From: an archaeon
GTDB lineage: Archaea > Thermoproteota > Nitrososphaeria > Nitrososphaerales > Gagatemarchaeaceae
DNA length: 64,000 nucleotides
Reading direction: 5' to 3'
Assembly: GCA_021827865.1 (NCBI GenBank)
Contig: JAKAUC010000009.1
Coordinates: forward strand, 620,001-684,000
In this document: positions 1 through 9,083 of the stretch, piece after piece
Layout: each line of letters begins with the position of its first letter
Position numbering within the stretch: the first letter of the stretch is position 1
Notes under the pieces: model-generated
Databases searched by the model: none
Seen by the model: the letters and a program-made list of their open reading frames with translations, nothing else
Told to the model about the DNA's origin: nothing
Program-made: the position numbers and the translations under genes

Positions 1-307
1 ATTCCGCGAAGTACATCTGGGCGAGCGACTCGGCTGAGACTCTCTCCCGGGAGAAAGCGAGGAGGTCTGGGACGAGCGGGACCACCAGATCCACGGGGTC
101 CTTCGAGCACCAGCAATACCCCGCCTGCTCGATGTGCACCCTGAAATCCCTCGACGTCGCTGTTAAAGCCCCTACCCGCTCACTCACCGCAAAGCCTCTC
201 TTCCCTATCTCGGCAGCCAGAAATCTAAGCTGGGAGGCGTTGAGCTTGGGGAGGGGCAAGACGTGCCTGTTTCCGACCAGCAGCCGATGCACCTTGAAAG
301 GAGTCAA
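1..307 (-). CDS. Hypothetical protein, 3' part beyond the window edge
   Basis: An open frame reads leftward from a TTG at 305-307 and runs off the window, giving about 102 visible residues with no stop. An in-frame TAA at 320-322 sets the upstream limit, and ATG/GTG are absent between it and the TTG. The start lies about 29 bp from the centre of the TATA palindrome at 333-340, as expected for a leaderless archaeal transcript. The visible protein begins MTPFKVHRLLVGNRH and contains a Cys-Trp-Cys (YCWC) near residue 67. I do not recognise a family. It diverges from the polyprenyl synthase gene, which suggests co-expression but not function. Confidence 0.55.
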   Translation of the reverse strand, partial: MTPFKVHRLLVGNRHVLPLPKLNASQLRFLAAEIGKRGFAVSERVGALTATSRDFRVHIEQAGYCWCSKDPVDLVVPLVPDLLAFSRERVSAESLAQMYFAE

Positions 308-332
308 CGCCCTGAGCGATTAGGAGAACTCA

Positions 333-340
333 TTATATAA
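333..340. promoter_or_regulatory. Shared bidirectional TATA box
   Basis: TTATATAA is a perfect 8-bp palindrome. Its centre (336.5) is 29.5 bp from the ATG at 366 on the right and 29.5 bp from the TTG at 307 on the left. Archaeal transcription starts about 25 bp from the TATA centre, so one element can drive two leaderless genes in opposite directions. Confidence 0.6.
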
Positions 341-365
341 CGAGCCTAATCCATTCATCACTATC

Positions 366-1232
366 ATGGGGGGAGGGAGGGAGGATAGGGCTTTGTCGCT
401 CGAGTCGCTTGAAGAGCGCATGAAGTCGTACGCCGTACGCGTCGACTCTGCGCTGGCCCGCGAGCTCAAGCTCTACGCCCATTCTAGGTTCCACGACCCG
501 CTGGCGTATGCCACGGAGGGAGGGAAGCGCGTCAGGCCCGTGATGCTGATGCTGTCGGCGGAAGCTCTCGGGTGCAAGGACGACAGGGTCCTCGGCGCGG
601 CTGTCGCGGTTGAACTCCTCCATACCGAATCGATCATACATGACGATGTCATCGACGAAGAGAAGGCGAGAAGGGCGAAGGTCCCCTTCCATCTGAAGTA
701 TGGCTACAGCGCTTCACTACTCAGCGCCGACTTCGTCTTCGCCATGATACTCGCCATCGCGGCTAGATATGACGACAAGAGGATCGCCGAGGAGGTCAGT
801 AGCGCGGCGCTTCAGATGTCCGAAGGAGAGTATTCAGAGCTCACCATCGACCCCCAGATCTACAAGCTCACCTGGGATGAATACATCAGGATAGTCACCG
901 AGAAGACAGCGTCGTTGTTCGAGACGTCTGCTAAGCTGGGGGCCCTGATCGCCGGGGGCGACGAGAAGGAGGTCCAGGCGCTGGCCGACTATGGCAGATG
1001 TATTGGGATCGCGTACCAGCTCAAGGACGACCTGCTGGACTGGAGGTCCAGGGACAAGGTGTCGCTCGGCCTTCTGAAGACCCATAGCGAGAGCGAGGTA
1101 GTTGGGAAGATGGCGGCCCAGGCGCAATCCTACGCAGAGGAGGCTAAGCGAATGCTCATACACATCCCACGGAACGAAGCCACGGTCCTGCTGGAAGACA
1201 TTTCGGACTTCTCAATCTTGCGTCAGCGCTGA
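366..1232 (+). CDS. Polyprenyl (geranylgeranyl-type) diphosphate synthase
   Basis: Trans-prenyltransferase that condenses isopentenyl diphosphate onto allylic diphosphates to make isoprenoid chains for archaeal lipids. The 288-residue protein shows GGKRVRP at 52-58, the first aspartate-rich motif DDVID at 93-97, KTASLF at 180-185 and the second aspartate-rich motif DDLLD at 221-225; the two Asp motifs bind Mg-diphosphate. It is somewhat shorter than the usual 310-330 residues, mostly at the C-terminus. The ATG at 366 sits 29.5 bp from the TATA centre, so the mRNA is probably leaderless. Chain length (farnesyl or geranylgeranyl) cannot be decided by eye. It stands apart from the convergent ATP synthase operon. 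Confidence 0.9.
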   Translation: MGGGREDRALSLESLEERMKSYAVRVDSALARELKLYAHSRFHDPLAYATEGGKRVRPVMLMLSAEALGCKDDRVLGAAVAVELLHTESIIHDDVIDEEKARRAKVPFHLKYGYSASLLSADFVFAMILAIAARYDDKRIAEEVSSAALQMSEGEYSELTIDPQIYKLTWDEYIRIVTEKTASLFETSAKLGALIAGGDEKEVQALADYGRCIGIAYQLKDDLLDWRSRDKVSLGLLKTHSESEVVGKMAAQAQSYAEEAKRMLIHIPRNEATVLLEDISDFSILRQR

Positions 1233-1243
1233 GCCCAAGCGGA

Positions 1244-3298
1244 CTAGGTCCCGCGCTCCGCGACCGCCTTCGCGCTCCTGGTTCCCGTGGTGTAGAACCT
1301 TGGCCCCTTGAAAGGAGTGAACTGCCTGCCCCCTCCGTGGAGATACTTGGAGAAGTGCTCCACGAAGATGAGCCTTGCCCCCTGGATGCCTGGTTCGAGG
1401 ATGCTCAGGATCACGTTGAAGACGTGCACCGTGACAAGGAGGACCACCCCAAGTATCACGTAGGCGACCCCTCCGTATAATATACCGGGAGACCCGGTGG
1501 AAGTAGGACCAACGACCACGCTGTCGATGAGGTACGCCAGCACGAAGGTCGCGAGGAGGATGCCAAGGAGCCTGGTGTACGAGATTATGTTGCTGACTAT
1601 GGACGGGAGCTCGATGAGAGCCTGGCCACCCTCTCCGTATATCACCAGTCCGATCCCGACTACGATGAGGATGATCAGTGGGTTTGAGAGCGGGTTCAAC
1701 AGGCTGGATAGGCTCTCGTGATGCAGGAGTGCCAGCCCCGTAAGGGCGATGCCCAGGGCTCCGCAGAGCCAGCCAAACTTCCCAATCGCGTGCTTCACGC
1801 TGCGCATCCAGTAGGCGTTGACCATGCCCAGCACTAGGCCGAAGGAGACCATGAAGAGCCCTATGTACCCTGAGTAGAGCAGGAGCGTCTTGAGCCCCAA
1901 CGTCGATATCGGGTCCAGGAAGGTCCCGTTGGCCGGGAGGCCTGCATGGAGGTTAGAGTTGAGGTACGAGAACAGATACTGGTTCGCGTGGAATCCGAAG
2001 TACGAGTTCAGGATCACCCCCATGACCACCCCCACCATGGAACCCAGAATCATCGCCTTCGCGAGCTTCCTGTACTGGACAGGCTGCAGGATTCTCCCCC
2101 CGAAGGATCGCAGGGCCTTCGGCATCACGCTCTTCCTCTCAGGGTGGTTGACTCTGCGTATGATCCATATCGATATCAGCAGGACGATCAAGGAGTAGCC
2201 GACGTCCCCGATCATCAGCCCGAAGAAGAGCGGGAAGGCAACGGCGAAGATCATGCTCGGGTCCACCTCGTTGGATAGCGGAACCGAATAGAAGCGGATG
2301 AACGACTCGAAGAATCGGAGCCTCCTGGGGGTCTCCAACAGAGTCGGGGGGCCGCCGTGAGGATCCTGAGAATCTGCGTCTATCTTGAATACCTTGGCGG
2401 AGCTGGAGGACTCCGCTATGGCTTGGCTGACGCTCCCCAGCCACTTTGACGGGACCCATCCCTCGACCGCGAAGCTGGTGTCGGTGAACCCGAAGCTGCC
2501 TGACACCTCCATCTTCCTCGCCTCGATGGAGAGCTGCTCCTCGACCTGGGCTATGGCTTTGTAGTGCTCCTGTGAGATTGCAGCGAGCCGGGCGTTGGCG
2601 CCGTCGAGTCCAGTCTGCATCGAGCGGGACTCGGCCTCAAGGCCCGCGAGGATCTCCTCTGCAGTCCCCTTAAGCGGCGGTATCCGCCGTAGCTTGAGAT
2701 CGAGCTTCTGAATCGCCGACCCGAACTTCTCGAGGCCTTCCCTAGGGACAGTCACTATCAGCGTGACTGGGTCATCCCCAGAGGAGTGCGTGACCACGGC
2801 CCCGCTGGGCCCGAGACCCTCTCTCAGTTCGGCGTCAACGCCGGCGGGAACGATCCCAAGGAAGGAGACGGCGCTTTCGAGGTCGAATATGTTCAGGTCG
2901 TGGCTCACGAATCGGAGGCTGCGGACGAGGTCTGTCATCTCCCTCTGCTCTTCGAGACGAGAGCTCAGCTTTTCGACCGTCTCTCTGAGCTGGGAGACCT
3001 CCTGGTCGATGTTGATCGACTTCGAAGCCTCGAGCACCTCCTCCAGCGACGAAAATCCTCTCTTTTCCCTGATTGGGACGGGCGGGAGAGCCGCCTTCAG
3101 GGACCTGATCCTAAGGAGCTGCTCGGTGGCCTCTTTCGTTCCGTCGACAAGCGGCTCGGCCCTGAGTAGGCCGGCGGCCGAAGCCGAGAGTGGCTCTATC
3201 TGGACCGCGCCGAGGTCGTAGAGGGCGGAGACCACCTTCGCGCGGTCCTCCTTGAGCCCAACCACCCCCACCTTCTGCATCGCAGCGGGCTTGAGCAA
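1244..3298 (-). CDS. atpI: A-type ATP synthase subunit I (a subunit)
   Basis: Membrane subunit that forms the ion half-channels against the c-ring and, through its N-terminal arm, anchors the peripheral stalks. The 684-residue protein has a soluble, partly coiled N-terminal half (to about residue 310) and a hydrophobic C-terminal half with several membrane segments, the family layout. Start is uncertain: TTG at 3298, just after the atpH stop and preceded by a purine-rich GAGAGAAG, or the ATG at 3280. It is the last gene of the ATP synthase operon here, whereas in many euryarchaea it lies near the front. Confidence 0.9.
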   Translation of the reverse strand: MLKPAAMQKVGVVGLKEDRAKVVSALYDLGAVQIEPLSASAAGLLRAEPLVDGTKEATEQLLRIRSLKAALPPVPIREKRGFSSLEEVLEASKSINIDQEVSQLRETVEKLSSRLEEQREMTDLVRSLRFVSHDLNIFDLESAVSFLGIVPAGVDAELREGLGPSGAVVTHSSGDDPVTLIVTVPREGLEKFGSAIQKLDLKLRRIPPLKGTAEEILAGLEAESRSMQTGLDGANARLAAISQEHYKAIAQVEEQLSIEARKMEVSGSFGFTDTSFAVEGWVPSKWLGSVSQAIAESSSSAKVFKIDADSQDPHGGPPTLLETPRRLRFFESFIRFYSVPLSNEVDPSMIFAVAFPLFFGLMIGDVGYSLIVLLISIWIIRRVNHPERKSVMPKALRSFGGRILQPVQYRKLAKAMILGSMVGVVMGVILNSYFGFHANQYLFSYLNSNLHAGLPANGTFLDPISTLGLKTLLLYSGYIGLFMVSFGLVLGMVNAYWMRSVKHAIGKFGWLCGALGIALTGLALLHHESLSSLLNPLSNPLIILIVVGIGLVIYGEGGQALIELPSIVSNIISYTRLLGILLATFVLAYLIDSVVVGPTSTGSPGILYGGVAYVILGVVLLVTVHVFNVILSILEPGIQGARLIFVEHFSKYLHGGGRQFTPFKGPRFYTTGTRSAKAVAERGT

Positions 3299-3307
3299 CC
3301 GCTTCTC

Positions 3308-3640
3308 TCACTCGAACTCCGAGAAGAGGACGTCGTCGATGACCTTCTTCAACTCCTTCTTGCCGAGTTTCTTCGAAGCCATGGCTCCGGCTTCTTTTTC
3401 TGCCACTGAAGAGATTTCGCCGGCTTCCTTGTTTGCCGACTCGCGCGCCTGTCCGACCCTCTCAGAGATCAAACCCTCTGCCTTCTTCTTGGCGTCGTTG
3501 ATAGAGTCTGCCGACTCCGCCTCCAGCTGGCGGAGCTGCTCCTCCAAGGCTCTGCGCCTTTCCGCCAACGTCTTGTTGGAGGCGTCCTCCAGCTCCTTGA
3601 TCTTCTTCAGCGTCTCGGTGTAGTCTGCGGTCATGGTCAT
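3308..3640 (-). CDS. atpH: A-type ATP synthase subunit H (peripheral stalk)
   Basis: A 110-residue, highly charged coiled-coil protein, rich in Ala, Glu, Lys and Arg, with regular heptads from about residue 8 to 90. Subunit H pairs with subunit E to form the peripheral stalk (stator) of the archaeal ATPase. It lies directly between the small membrane-protein gene (sharing base 3640) and atpI, in the same direction, which supports the assignment more than the low-complexity sequence does. Confidence 0.75.
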   Translation of the reverse strand: MTMTADYTETLKKIKELEDASNKTLAERRRALEEQLRQLEAESADSINDAKKKAEGLISERVGQARESANKEAGEISSVAEKEAGAMASKKLGKKELKKVIDDVLFSEFE

Positions 3641-3849
3641 CAGCTCAACATGTTGAAGTAGATGAAGAGCACCGTCAGGATGGCCGCAACCTGGGCCGCC
3701 CGAAAGGCTAACTGGACGACATAGAACTTCTTCTGCTGGGTGTTGATGAACTTGGTTTGCATCTTCTTCGGTTTCGGCGGTGACTTCGCCCAGTAGTAGT
3801 ACTTTGGGACGCCCGGCCTCCGCTCCTCTTCCTCCCTCTCTTCCCCCAA
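3640..3849 (-). CDS. Small single-span membrane protein of the ATP synthase operon
   Basis: A 69-residue protein starting at TTG 3849, five bases after atpD ends; GGAGGC lies about 11 bases upstream of the start. It has an acidic N-terminus (EEREEEE), an aromatic YYYW patch at 17-20, a basic Pro/Lys stretch, and one membrane helix at about 46-66. It overlaps atpH by one base, so it is embedded in the operon and presumably co-translated with stalk subunits. No known ATPase subunit matches it by eye. It may be a lineage-specific accessory or assembly subunit; that is inference from position. Confidence 0.65.
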   Translation of the reverse strand: MGEEREEEERRPGVPKYYYWAKSPPKPKKMQTKFINTQQKKFYVVQLAFRAAQVAAILTVLFIYFNMLS

Positions 3850-3853
3850 AGCG

Positions 3854-4489
3854 CTAGGCCGCCTCCCTCTGGGCCATCTTTCTCTTCACGGTCTTCAGCT
3901 TGGTGAAGCTCTCTCTTTCCATCTCGTCGAACCTGAACTTGATGAAGCGCGCGTTGGCCTGGAGCCGCGGGATGAGAACGTTCTCAATGGCGTTGGACCT
4001 CCGCTTCGTCTTCTCGATCTCGACGAGCAGCTTCCGTAGAGCTGTTTCCTTCTCGGCGACGTCGAGGACCATCTGGTGCACGGCCTCGAAGGACTTTATC
4101 GCCTGATTTATCGAGGTGGGGACCTCGAGGAGGTATTCGGGTCCAGCGCTCCCCCGCGCCTCCGAGGTGAGCTCTGGAATCTTCACCCCCATGATGTTCT
4201 TGCTACTGAGGGTCAGCTCGTGCATCCTGGGGATGCGCATCGACTCGTACTCGAGCCTGAGGGTCCCGACGAACATCTCGGTGCTGTGGATGCTGTCGTA
4301 GCCGCTTGAGAGCTTGGCTTGCAGGCCGCTCCTCAGCGCCGCGATTTTCTTGCTCACAGCGAAGAACTCGAAGATGAGTGCCGACCTCTTGAGCTTGAGG
4401 AGCTTGAGGCCCTTGCGGGACATAGCTATCCTGCGGACCGTCCTCAGGTATTCCATCCTCGTGGGCCGTACGTTGGTGGAGATTGGCAA
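3854..4489 (-). CDS. atpD: A-type ATP synthase subunit D (central rotor shaft)
   Basis: 211-residue coiled-coil protein, the archaeal counterpart of the gamma subunit. It begins with the family pattern VRPTRMEYLRTVRR at residues 7-20 and ends with a second long helix (NARFIKFRFDEMERESFTKLKT) typical of the D-subunit hairpin. The two helices form the rotating shaft inside the A3B3 head. It follows atpB after 13 bases in the same operon. Confidence 0.93.
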   Translation of the reverse strand: MPISTNVRPTRMEYLRTVRRIAMSRKGLKLLKLKRSALIFEFFAVSKKIAALRSGLQAKLSSGYDSIHSTEMFVGTLRLEYESMRIPRMHELTLSSKNIMGVKIPELTSEARGSAGPEYLLEVPTSINQAIKSFEAVHQMVLDVAEKETALRKLLVEIEKTKRRSNAIENVLIPRLQANARFIKFRFDEMERESFTKLKTVKRKMAQREAA

Positions 4490-4502
4490 GGATTGCAGCC
4501 CC

Positions 4503-5891
4503 CTACTTGGCCTTGGATCTCCGCCTGTACTTCTCTATGAGCTCGGGCTTTATCCTCTTGATCTCAGAATCCGACAAGGGGTCGATTACTTCCCACCCTA
4601 TGTTCAGGGTCTGCTCGATGCTCCTGTCCTCGCTGGCGCCTTGCCTGACGAACATCTTCTCGAACCGGTCCGCCACCTTGAGGAACTTCCTGTCGCTCTC
4701 GCTCAGCGCCTCTTCTCCGACGATCGCCGAGAGGGCGCGCATGTCCTTCCCCTGCGCGTAGGAGGCGTAGAGCTGGTCTGCAAGCCCCCTGTGGTCCTCC
4801 CTCGTACGCCCCTGGCCGATGCCCTGGTTCATGAGCCGCGACAGGCTCTCCAGGACGTCGATGGGCGGATAGATGCCGGTCCTCTCCAGCTCGCGGCTCA
4901 CGTAGACCTGCCCCTCCGTGATGTAGCCGGTGAGGTCAGGGATGGGGTGCGTCTTGTCGTCAGCCGGCATCGTGAGGATCGGGAGCTGGGTGATGGAGCC
5001 CTTCCTCCCCTTGATCTTCCCCGCCCTTTCATAGATGGTGGCGAGGTCGGTGTAGGTATAGCCCGGATAACCCCTCCTCCCCGGAACCTCGTCCCTGGCC
5101 GCAGAGATTTCCCTCAGGGCCTCGCAGTAGTTGGTCATGTCGGTGAGGATTACGAGCACGTGCATCTCGCGCTCATATGCAAGGAATTCGGCCGTGGTCA
5201 GGGCCAGCCTGGGCGTGAGGATCCTCTCCATGGACGGGTCAGAGGAGAGGTTGAGGAAGAGCGCCGTGCGTTCCAGCGCGCCGGTCTCTTCGAACTGGCG
5301 GATGAAGAAGTTCGCCTCCTCGCTGGTTATACCCATGGCTGCGAAGACGACGGAGAAGCTCTCCGAGCTGCCGAGGACCTTCGCCTGTCTTGCGATCTGG
5401 GCGGCCAGCAGATTATGTGGCAGGCCGGCGGCGGAAAAGATAGGGAGCTTCTGCCCTCTGACCAGCGTGTTCATGCCGTCTATGCTAGAAATGCCGGTCT
5501 GGATGAACTCGGAAGGCTCCTCCCTGCTGTATGGGTTGATACCTGACCCTACTATCTCGACCTTCTCCTTTGACACCAGGGCCGGTCCGCCGTCCCTTGG
5601 ATTGCCCAGGCCGTCGAACACCCGACCCAGCATCTCGTCCGAGACGGCTATCCTCGCGGTCTCGCCCAGGAACCGCACCGATGTATCCCCCACGTTGAGC
5701 CCCATGGTGGCGCCGAACACCTGGACCACCGAGAGCCCCGCGCGGGTGTCGAGGACCTGGCCCCGTATCCGCTCCCCCATAGCATTGGTGATCTCCACCA
5801 TCTCCCCGTAGGCCGCGTTCTCGACCTTGCTGACGAAGATAAGAGGACCCGCGACCTGGTCGACAGTCTTGTATGAGACAGGTTGCACCAA
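4503..5891 (-). CDS. atpB: A-type ATP synthase subunit B (regulatory)
   Basis: 462-residue non-catalytic head subunit. As expected for B subunits, the P-loop region is degenerate: SAAGLPHN at 153-160 replaces the Walker A motif. [20 protein letters not shown] and the [20 protein letters not shown]-type segment are characteristic. It alternates with AtpA in the A3B3 hexamer. The gene is two bases from atpA and 13 from atpD, which implies tight co-translation. A long antisense open frame over it is a GC-rich shadow. Confidence 0.96.
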   Translation of the reverse strand: MVQPVSYKTVDQVAGPLIFVSKVENAAYGEMVEITNAMGERIRGQVLDTRAGLSVVQVFGATMGLNVGDTSVRFLGETARIAVSDEMLGRVFDGLGNPRDGGPALVSKEKVEIVGSGINPYSREEPSEFIQTGISSIDGMNTLVRGQKLPIFSAAGLPHNLLAAQIARQAKVLGSSESFSVVFAAMGITSEEANFFIRQFEETGALERTALFLNLSSDPSMERILTPRLALTTAEFLAYEREMHVLVILTDMTNYCEALREISAARDEVPGRRGYPGYTYTDLATIYERAGKIKGRKGSITQLPILTMPADDKTHPIPDLTGYITEGQVYVSRELERTGIYPPIDVLESLSRLMNQGIGQGRTREDHRGLADQLYASYAQGKDMRALSAIVGEEALSESDRKFLKVADRFEKMFVRQGASEDRSIEQTLNIGWEVIDPLSDSEIKRIKPELIEKYRRRSKAK

Positions 5892-5893
5892 GG

Positions 5894-7660
5894 CTATGCC
5901 CTGACCTCCTGGGCTAGCGAGCCGAACTGAGCGTCCATGTCCCCCTCTATCTCTTTCACCATGGAAGTGACCTGGTCTTCAGGCGTCCACTTTACCTTTG
6001 ATATCTTGGACTTTACAGGCATGGCCGCGACCTGAGAGGCCTGGGCGCCGGTCTTGAGGGACTCCGCCTCCCTGCGCCCGAAAGTCAGGATGGTCTTCAG
6101 CATGAGATATTGCTTACCTATGGACGCGTAGGTGTCCACAGGGTCGTAGGCTGACTGCTGGAGGTAGTCTTCCCTGATCATCTTAGCCACATCCATCACG
6201 CCCTTCTCTGACTCCGGGAGGGCGTCGTATCCCACCAACTGGACGATGTCCTGCAGCTCCGCCTCCTTCTGGAGGATTTCCAGGGCCTCGGCGCGCAGGT
6301 CAGGCCACTCCTTGGCCACGTTGCTCTGGTACCAAGAGCGGAGGTCTTCAGAGTAGAGCGAGTAGCTGTTGAGCCAGTTGATGGACGGGAAGTGCCTGCG
6401 CGCCGCCAGGGACGCGTCCAACGCCCAGAAGACTCTGGTCACGCGGAGCGTGTTCTGAGAGACAGGCTCGGAGAAATCCCCGCCCGGGGGCGAGACGGCA
6501 CCGACGACCGTGACTGAACCCACCCTCCCCTCGGGGCCCAGGGCCACGCTCTTGCCCGCCCTCTCGTAGAACTCCGCCAGCCGGCGCCCGAGGTACGCGG
6601 GGTATCCTTCCTCGCCGGGCATCTCTTCCAGCCTCCCTGAAATCTCCCTCAGAGCTTCGGCCCACCTTGAGGTGCTGTCGGCCATCAGGGCGACGTCATA
6701 GCCCATGTCTCTGTAGTATTCGGCTATGGTGATGCCGGTGTAGATGCTGGCCTCTCTGGCCGCGACGGGCATGTTGGAGGTGTTAGCTACCAGGATCGTC
6801 CTCTCCATCAGGGGCCTCTTGGAACGCGGGTCCTCGAGCTCCGGGAAGGTCGCCAGGACTTCAGTCATCTCGTTCCCTCGCTCTCCGCACCCCACGTAGA
6901 CTATGATCTTGCTGTCGCTCCACTTCGCCAGTTGCTGCTGCGACACCGTCTTGCCGCTGCCGAAGGGTCCTGGAATCGCTGCTGTCCCCCCCTTGGCGAC
7001 CGGGAAGAAAGTGTCGAAGACCCTCTGGCCTGTGAGCAGCGGTGTATCAGGGGCCAATTTCTTGGCGATGGGCCGGGGGGTCTTGACCCTCCACTTCGTC
7101 GCGAGGAATACGGGGACGTCCCCTTCGAGGGTCTTGACGGTAGCCACCCTCTCCCTGATGTTGTAGCTCCCCGCCTTCACGTCCTTGAGCGTCCCCTCCA
7201 TCCCTGGAGGGACCATGATCTTGTGAGAAACGAGCGGCGTTTCCTGGACCTCGCCTATTATCTCTCCCTGGACCACCTTGTCACCGTTCTTCTTGATGGG
7301 TTTGAACTCCCACTCCCGCTTCTCGTCGAGGGCCGGTATAACGAGACCCCTGCTGATGAAGTCCCCGCTCTGTTCCTTCAGCACGTTGAGCGGTCGCTGG
7401 ATGCCGTCGTAGATGGAGGTGAGCAGTCCTGGACCTAACTCGACGGAGAGCGCTTGGCCTGTGTTGACCACCTTGTCCCCTGGCCTGAGCCCTGTGGTGT
7501 CCTCGTAGATCTGGAGCGTCGCGGTCCCTCCCTGCAGGCGGATGACTTCGCCGACCAACCCCTGCTCCCCGACTCTGACTACGTCGAACATCTTGGCCCT
7601 TTCGAGGCCGAGGGCAGCCACGACCGGACCGCTTACCCTGACGACCTTCCCGTCGGCCAT
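5894..7660 (-). CDS. atpA: A-type ATP synthase catalytic subunit A
   Basis: 588-residue catalytic subunit. The Walker A motif GPFGSGKT is at 231-238, followed by the family-specific bulge sequence before it (roughly residues 110-200) and by the conserved [14 protein letters not shown] segment. Length matches the family (about 580-590). No intein is present here, although this subunit is a known intein host in other archaea. The ATG overlaps the preceding atpF stop region closely (one base between genes). Confidence 0.97.
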   Translation of the reverse strand: MADGKVVRVSGPVVAALGLERAKMFDVVRVGEQGLVGEVIRLQGGTATLQIYEDTTGLRPGDKVVNTGQALSVELGPGLLTSIYDGIQRPLNVLKEQSGDFISRGLVIPALDEKREWEFKPIKKNGDKVVQGEIIGEVQETPLVSHKIMVPPGMEGTLKDVKAGSYNIRERVATVKTLEGDVPVFLATKWRVKTPRPIAKKLAPDTPLLTGQRVFDTFFPVAKGGTAAIPGPFGSGKTVSQQQLAKWSDSKIIVYVGCGERGNEMTEVLATFPELEDPRSKRPLMERTILVANTSNMPVAAREASIYTGITIAEYYRDMGYDVALMADSTSRWAEALREISGRLEEMPGEEGYPAYLGRRLAEFYERAGKSVALGPEGRVGSVTVVGAVSPPGGDFSEPVSQNTLRVTRVFWALDASLAARRHFPSINWLNSYSLYSEDLRSWYQSNVAKEWPDLRAEALEILQKEAELQDIVQLVGYDALPESEKGVMDVAKMIREDYLQQSAYDPVDTYASIGKQYLMLKTILTFGRREAESLKTGAQASQVAAMPVKSKISKVKWTPEDQVTSMVKEIEGDMDAQFGSLAQEVRA

Positions 7661-7661
7661 T

Positions 7662-8003
7662 TCAGGAACCCCCCTTCAGGTCTACGCCCAGGACCCTCTT
7701 GGCCAGCTTGGCGAGCGACTCCTCCGCCACGGCCGAGTCGGTGGAGGGCATGAACACGACGAGAGGTACTATGGAGGACTCGAGCTTCTCCCTTGTCGCT
7801 GGCGAGAGCCCCTTTCTGGCCTCGCTCCCGACTATGATCAGGCCGTACTCCCCTGAGTTGAAATAATCCAGCACGACGCTTTGGGCATCCTCTTTCGTCA
7901 CGGCTATGGCGTCCTCCACCCCAAGGAGGCGGTACCCAAGGACCAGCTCCTTCTCGCCTAACACCGCTATCTTGCCGGTCTGGGCGGCCTGTTTCAAGCT
8001 CAT
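7662..8003 (-). CDS. atpF: A-type ATP synthase subunit F
   Basis: 113-residue small Rossmann-like subunit that sits on the central stalk. The pattern of an N-terminal beta strand (KIAVLGEKELVLGYRLLGV) followed by YGLIIVGSEARKGLSPATRE and a hydrophobic C-terminal half matches the subunit F fold. It sits between atpC and atpA in the order common to archaeal operons (E-C-F-A-B-D). Confidence 0.88.
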   Translation of the reverse strand: MSLKQAAQTGKIAVLGEKELVLGYRLLGVEDAIAVTKEDAQSVVLDYFNSGEYGLIIVGSEARKGLSPATREKLESSIVPLVVFMPSTDSAVAEESLAKLAKRVLGVDLKGGS

Positions 8004-8007
8004 TTTT

Positions 8008-9072
8008 TTACCCTGCTAGGATTACAGTCTTTATGTGTTGTTCCGTCATCCCGTACTGCTTGCCATAGACTATCCTCCTGATGTTCTGCCTTTCGAACTC
8101 CGCCTGTATGACGAACCCGAAGACTGCCGTCACTGAGATCGGGAGGCTCCGGAACCTCGGTAGGAACCGAGCGACCGCCATCCTGTCGATGGCGACCTCG
8201 AACTCGGTCAGGTTTCCCGACTGGGCATACTTCTCGAACGGGGCGGAGAGGTCGAACCAGGGCTCAAGGCGCTTCACGACGTCCCCCGGGTCGGCAGACG
8301 AGTAGGCGTCGAGGAACTCCGACTTCCCGAGCAGCCCCCCCTCGATCAGGTGCTTCGAGAAGACTTCCTTGTTCAGCTTGGACTCGCGAGACTTCAGGAC
8401 GTTGAGTAGGTTCCTCTTCGTGATTTCTGTCCTTACGTACTCCCGAAGGACTCCCTCGTCGCCGCGGATGAAGCGCAGCTCCCATAACAGCCTCGAGTAG
8501 TAGAGATCCTGCAGGGCCCCTGTGAACACCCCCAGGTCGTTGGACTTGTGGAACTCACCAAGCTGCTGGAGGAGAACCGCCCCGTAGCCGTACTTCACCA
8601 GATAGTTGATCACCCCCTCGACGTCGGGCTCCTGGAGCAAGACCTGCAGGTCTGTGAGCGGGATGTTCATGAGGGAGAGGCCCACGGGGACGTTGCGGGA
8701 CGACACCAAGAAGGCTGCAGTCTCCTCTAGCCCCCTCCCCAGGCTCTTAGCCGCCAGGATGAGCTCGATGTTCTCGATGTCCCACTTCGAGAGATAGGAG
8801 GTCAGCGCCCTCTTTCCCATGAGAGGCACTGCCTGCATGGCAATCCGGTTGACCTGCACGAGGTGGCGGTTGACCGCGACCTCGATGAGCTCCGGAGGCT
8901 TGTGGGTAGAGGCGGCTGCTTCTATCTCGGGGCCGTACCACGTTGCTTCGAGCTGCTGCGCTATCTCCGCGATGTCCTTGGCGCGGGCGAGTTCATAGAG
9001 CTTCTCCGTGCCAAGAAAGGAGAGTGAGAGAGCGCGAAGCCTCCCGAGTCCCCCGAACTGCGACATGCTCAA
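8008..9072 (-). CDS. atpC: A-type ATP synthase subunit C
   Basis: 354-residue, mostly helical subunit that caps the c-ring and couples it to the D/F shaft (d subunit in eukaryotic V-ATPase). The start MSMSQFGGLGRLRALSLSFL and the C-terminal VIQAEFERQNIRRIVYGKQYG, with the conserved E..N.R.I segment, are typical. It lies four bases from atpF and 11 from atpE. Confidence 0.92.
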   Translation of the reverse strand: MSMSQFGGLGRLRALSLSFLGTEKLYELARAKDIAEIAQQLEATWYGPEIEAAASTHKPPELIEVAVNRHLVQVNRIAMQAVPLMGKRALTSYLSKWDIENIELILAAKSLGRGLEETAAFLVSSRNVPVGLSLMNIPLTDLQVLLQEPDVEGVINYLVKYGYGAVLLQQLGEFHKSNDLGVFTGALQDLYYSRLLWELRFIRGDEGVLREYVRTEITKRNLLNVLKSRESKLNKEVFSKHLIEGGLLGKSEFLDAYSSADPGDVVKRLEPWFDLSAPFEKYAQSGNLTEFEVAIDRMAVARFLPRFRSLPISVTAVFGFVIQAEFERQNIRRIVYGKQYGMTEQHIKTVILAG

Positions 9073-9083
9073 ACTCCCGGTGC

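Noticed and set aside
3640-3849. The small ATPase-operon gene as a duplicate proteolipid
   Set aside because: It has one membrane helix, no Gly-rich hairpin and no buried carboxylate, unlike atpK.
4314-5546. A 410-codon open frame antisense to atpB
   Set aside because: It lies wholly over conserved atpB and atpD, has Arg/Gly/Val-rich shadow composition and no homology; long antisense frames are common at this GC content.
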